From Nephromyces sp. MM_2019 (lineage: Eukaryota > Apicomplexa > Aconoidasida > Nephromycida): DNA of 64,000 bases. Of the stretch, positions 62,810-64,000 are shown piece by piece. The position numbers were made by a program, and so were the translations under genes. Position 1 is the stretch's first letter. Every line of letters begins with the position of its first letter. Under the pieces are notes generated by a model, which saw only the letters and a list, made by a program, of their open reading frames with translations, did not search any database and had not been told where the DNA came from. Location: assembly GCA_015657535.1 (NCBI GenBank), contig JADHZB010001314.1, forward strand, positions 31,466 through 95,465. The letters are read 5' to 3'.

Positions 62810-63463
62810 AAATTTACACACATCTACCCAATTTTACATATAAAATTCAGTTATATATTATTTTTAGTAAATCAAACTATTTTTGTGTGTAAAACTTTAC
62901 TATTAAAAATTTTTATACAAAAACAATGATTTTTAATACACACACATTCATTATATATTCAATTCAATAATTATTATAAGGTGTATATGCAAATTGAAAC
63001 AAATAGTATGTGAACTGAACTACTATAAGTTAGTTGTATTAGATCTGAAAATGCGTGTGTGTATAATTATATACACATTTAGAAGATATAAAACATCCAT
63101 ATTAACAAAGTGTGTGTGTGTATACATACTTATTTATAACATTATTATGCCAAATGTGTGTGTGTATAATATATACTCATTTACAAAATTGCTATAACAA
63201 ATATTTGTGTGTATATATATATATATATATATTAGTTTTGCACTATACATTGAATTTATTTTATAAATTTTATTGATTAATTTAAATTAATTTATACCTT
63301 TAAATTCCATACACACACATATATTTACATATAAGACAATTTACACATTTTTACACACATTTATATGTAGTACACACATGTTTATATGATTTTTACACAC
63401 ATCTTAATATATCTACATAAACATACACACATAAATAATTATTCATACACATCTACACACAAA
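62810..63463. other. Intergenic, microsatellite-rich
   Basis: Short TGTGTG and CACACA clusters, a TA run at 63219-63231, and AT-rich DNA. No exon is supported. Confidence 0.5.
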
Positions 63464-63881
63464 ATGCAATCTACAAATTCACAAAACACAGATGATGCTA
63501 TCCAAGTAAATTGTTTAAAAAAAAATTATATGTGTGTGTGTAAAATAAATATATAAGATATATATATATATATATAAATATTTATATATAAGAGGTGTGT
63601 AAAACATATACAAAATTATTTAACTATTATATGTGTGTGTATAAGTATTAAAATAAACAAATAAACAAAATATGTATATAAAAAATCTATAAAACTAAAA
63701 GCTTATTAGATGTATGTGTCTAAGTGTGTAAAATATATATATGTATATAAAGTGTGTGCAAAAAATATACAAATTTAAAGACTTATTAAATATGTATGTG
63801 TACGTGTGTAAAATAGATATATAAGATAAAAGTTTATATAAACAATGTTTAAAAGTATTAATAAAGCTAAAAACTTGTTAA

Positions 63882-63913
<32 letters not shown>

Positions 63914-64000
63914 AAGTTTTGGACACAGAATGAGGTGGAAAAAATTGCTAATGAATGTATAGAAAGTGGGATGTGTGTAAAATAAAATTTTAATAAAAAA
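63464..64000 (+). CDS. 5' exons of an unidentified gene running off the right edge
   Basis: Exon 1 (63464-63505) reads MQSTNSQNTDDAIQ and ends in phase 0 at donor GTAAAT. A second exon from 63917, after a long (TG)n run and TACAAG, reads FWTQNEVEKIANECIESGM. It then reaches either the donor GGGAT|GTGTGT or a stop at TAA 63984-63986. The charged helical sequence is clearly protein-like. A 37-aa complete protein is unlikely, so the gene probably continues beyond the window. No family recognised. Confidence 0.45.

Overview
The window is AT-rich nuclear DNA from an intron-rich eukaryote, most likely an apicomplexan. Nineteen protein-coding loci can be supported. Seventeen are drawn as models (one runs off each window edge), one is decayed, and one or two are weak single-exon candidates. 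The main lineage markers are an ApiAP2-type AP2 domain (40716-42924) and a divergent pair of six-span membrane proteins resembling GAPMs of the alveolate inner membrane complex (17632-24344). A mitoribosomal IGR (mS41-like) protein and a second mitochondrial membrane protein imply a mitochondrion that still translates its genome, which argues against Cryptosporidium. I cannot name the genus. Exons were joined by hand using GT-AG sites, reading-phase continuity and family conservation; in every complete multi-exon model the exon lengths sum to a multiple of three.

Layout from left to right: WD40 protein (minus, cut by the left edge); aspartate aminotransferase (minus); ABHD17-like serine hydrolase (plus, with a 50-N assembly gap inside one intron); small mitochondrial membrane protein (minus); TRAPPC2L (plus); the divergent GAPM-like pair; SRR1-like protein (minus, one exon); a two-exon small protein with a 45-nt intron; a possible 56-aa protein; a coiled-coil protein with a PH-like stretch (plus); MYND zinc-finger protein (plus); mS41/IGR plus SANT protein (minus); TFIIH subunit Tfb4 (plus); ApiAP2 factor (minus); a decayed secreted membrane-protein gene (plus); a Dpy-30-motif protein (plus); F-actin capping protein beta (minus); a CAF16-like ABC ATPase (minus); a possible 81-aa protein; a large protein kinase (plus); EMC6 (plus); and the first exons of a gene leaving the right edge. 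There is no operon logic. The genes are independent housekeeping, secretory, cytoskeletal and regulatory genes.

The striking feature is the non-coding DNA. From about 1 to 24 kb, 31 to 42 kb and 55 to 64 kb, introns and spacers are packed with TG/CA, TA and related microsatellites. Several 5' splice sites lie at the first GT of a (GT)n run, and some acceptors end in (TG)nTAG. TH-dipeptide runs from the same repeats enter conserved proteins. The 24.4-31 kb and 42.9-55.5 kb blocks are almost free of these repeats, and the capping protein and ABC genes there have introns of mostly 60-170 nt. No tRNA, rRNA, CRISPR or transposon was recognised.
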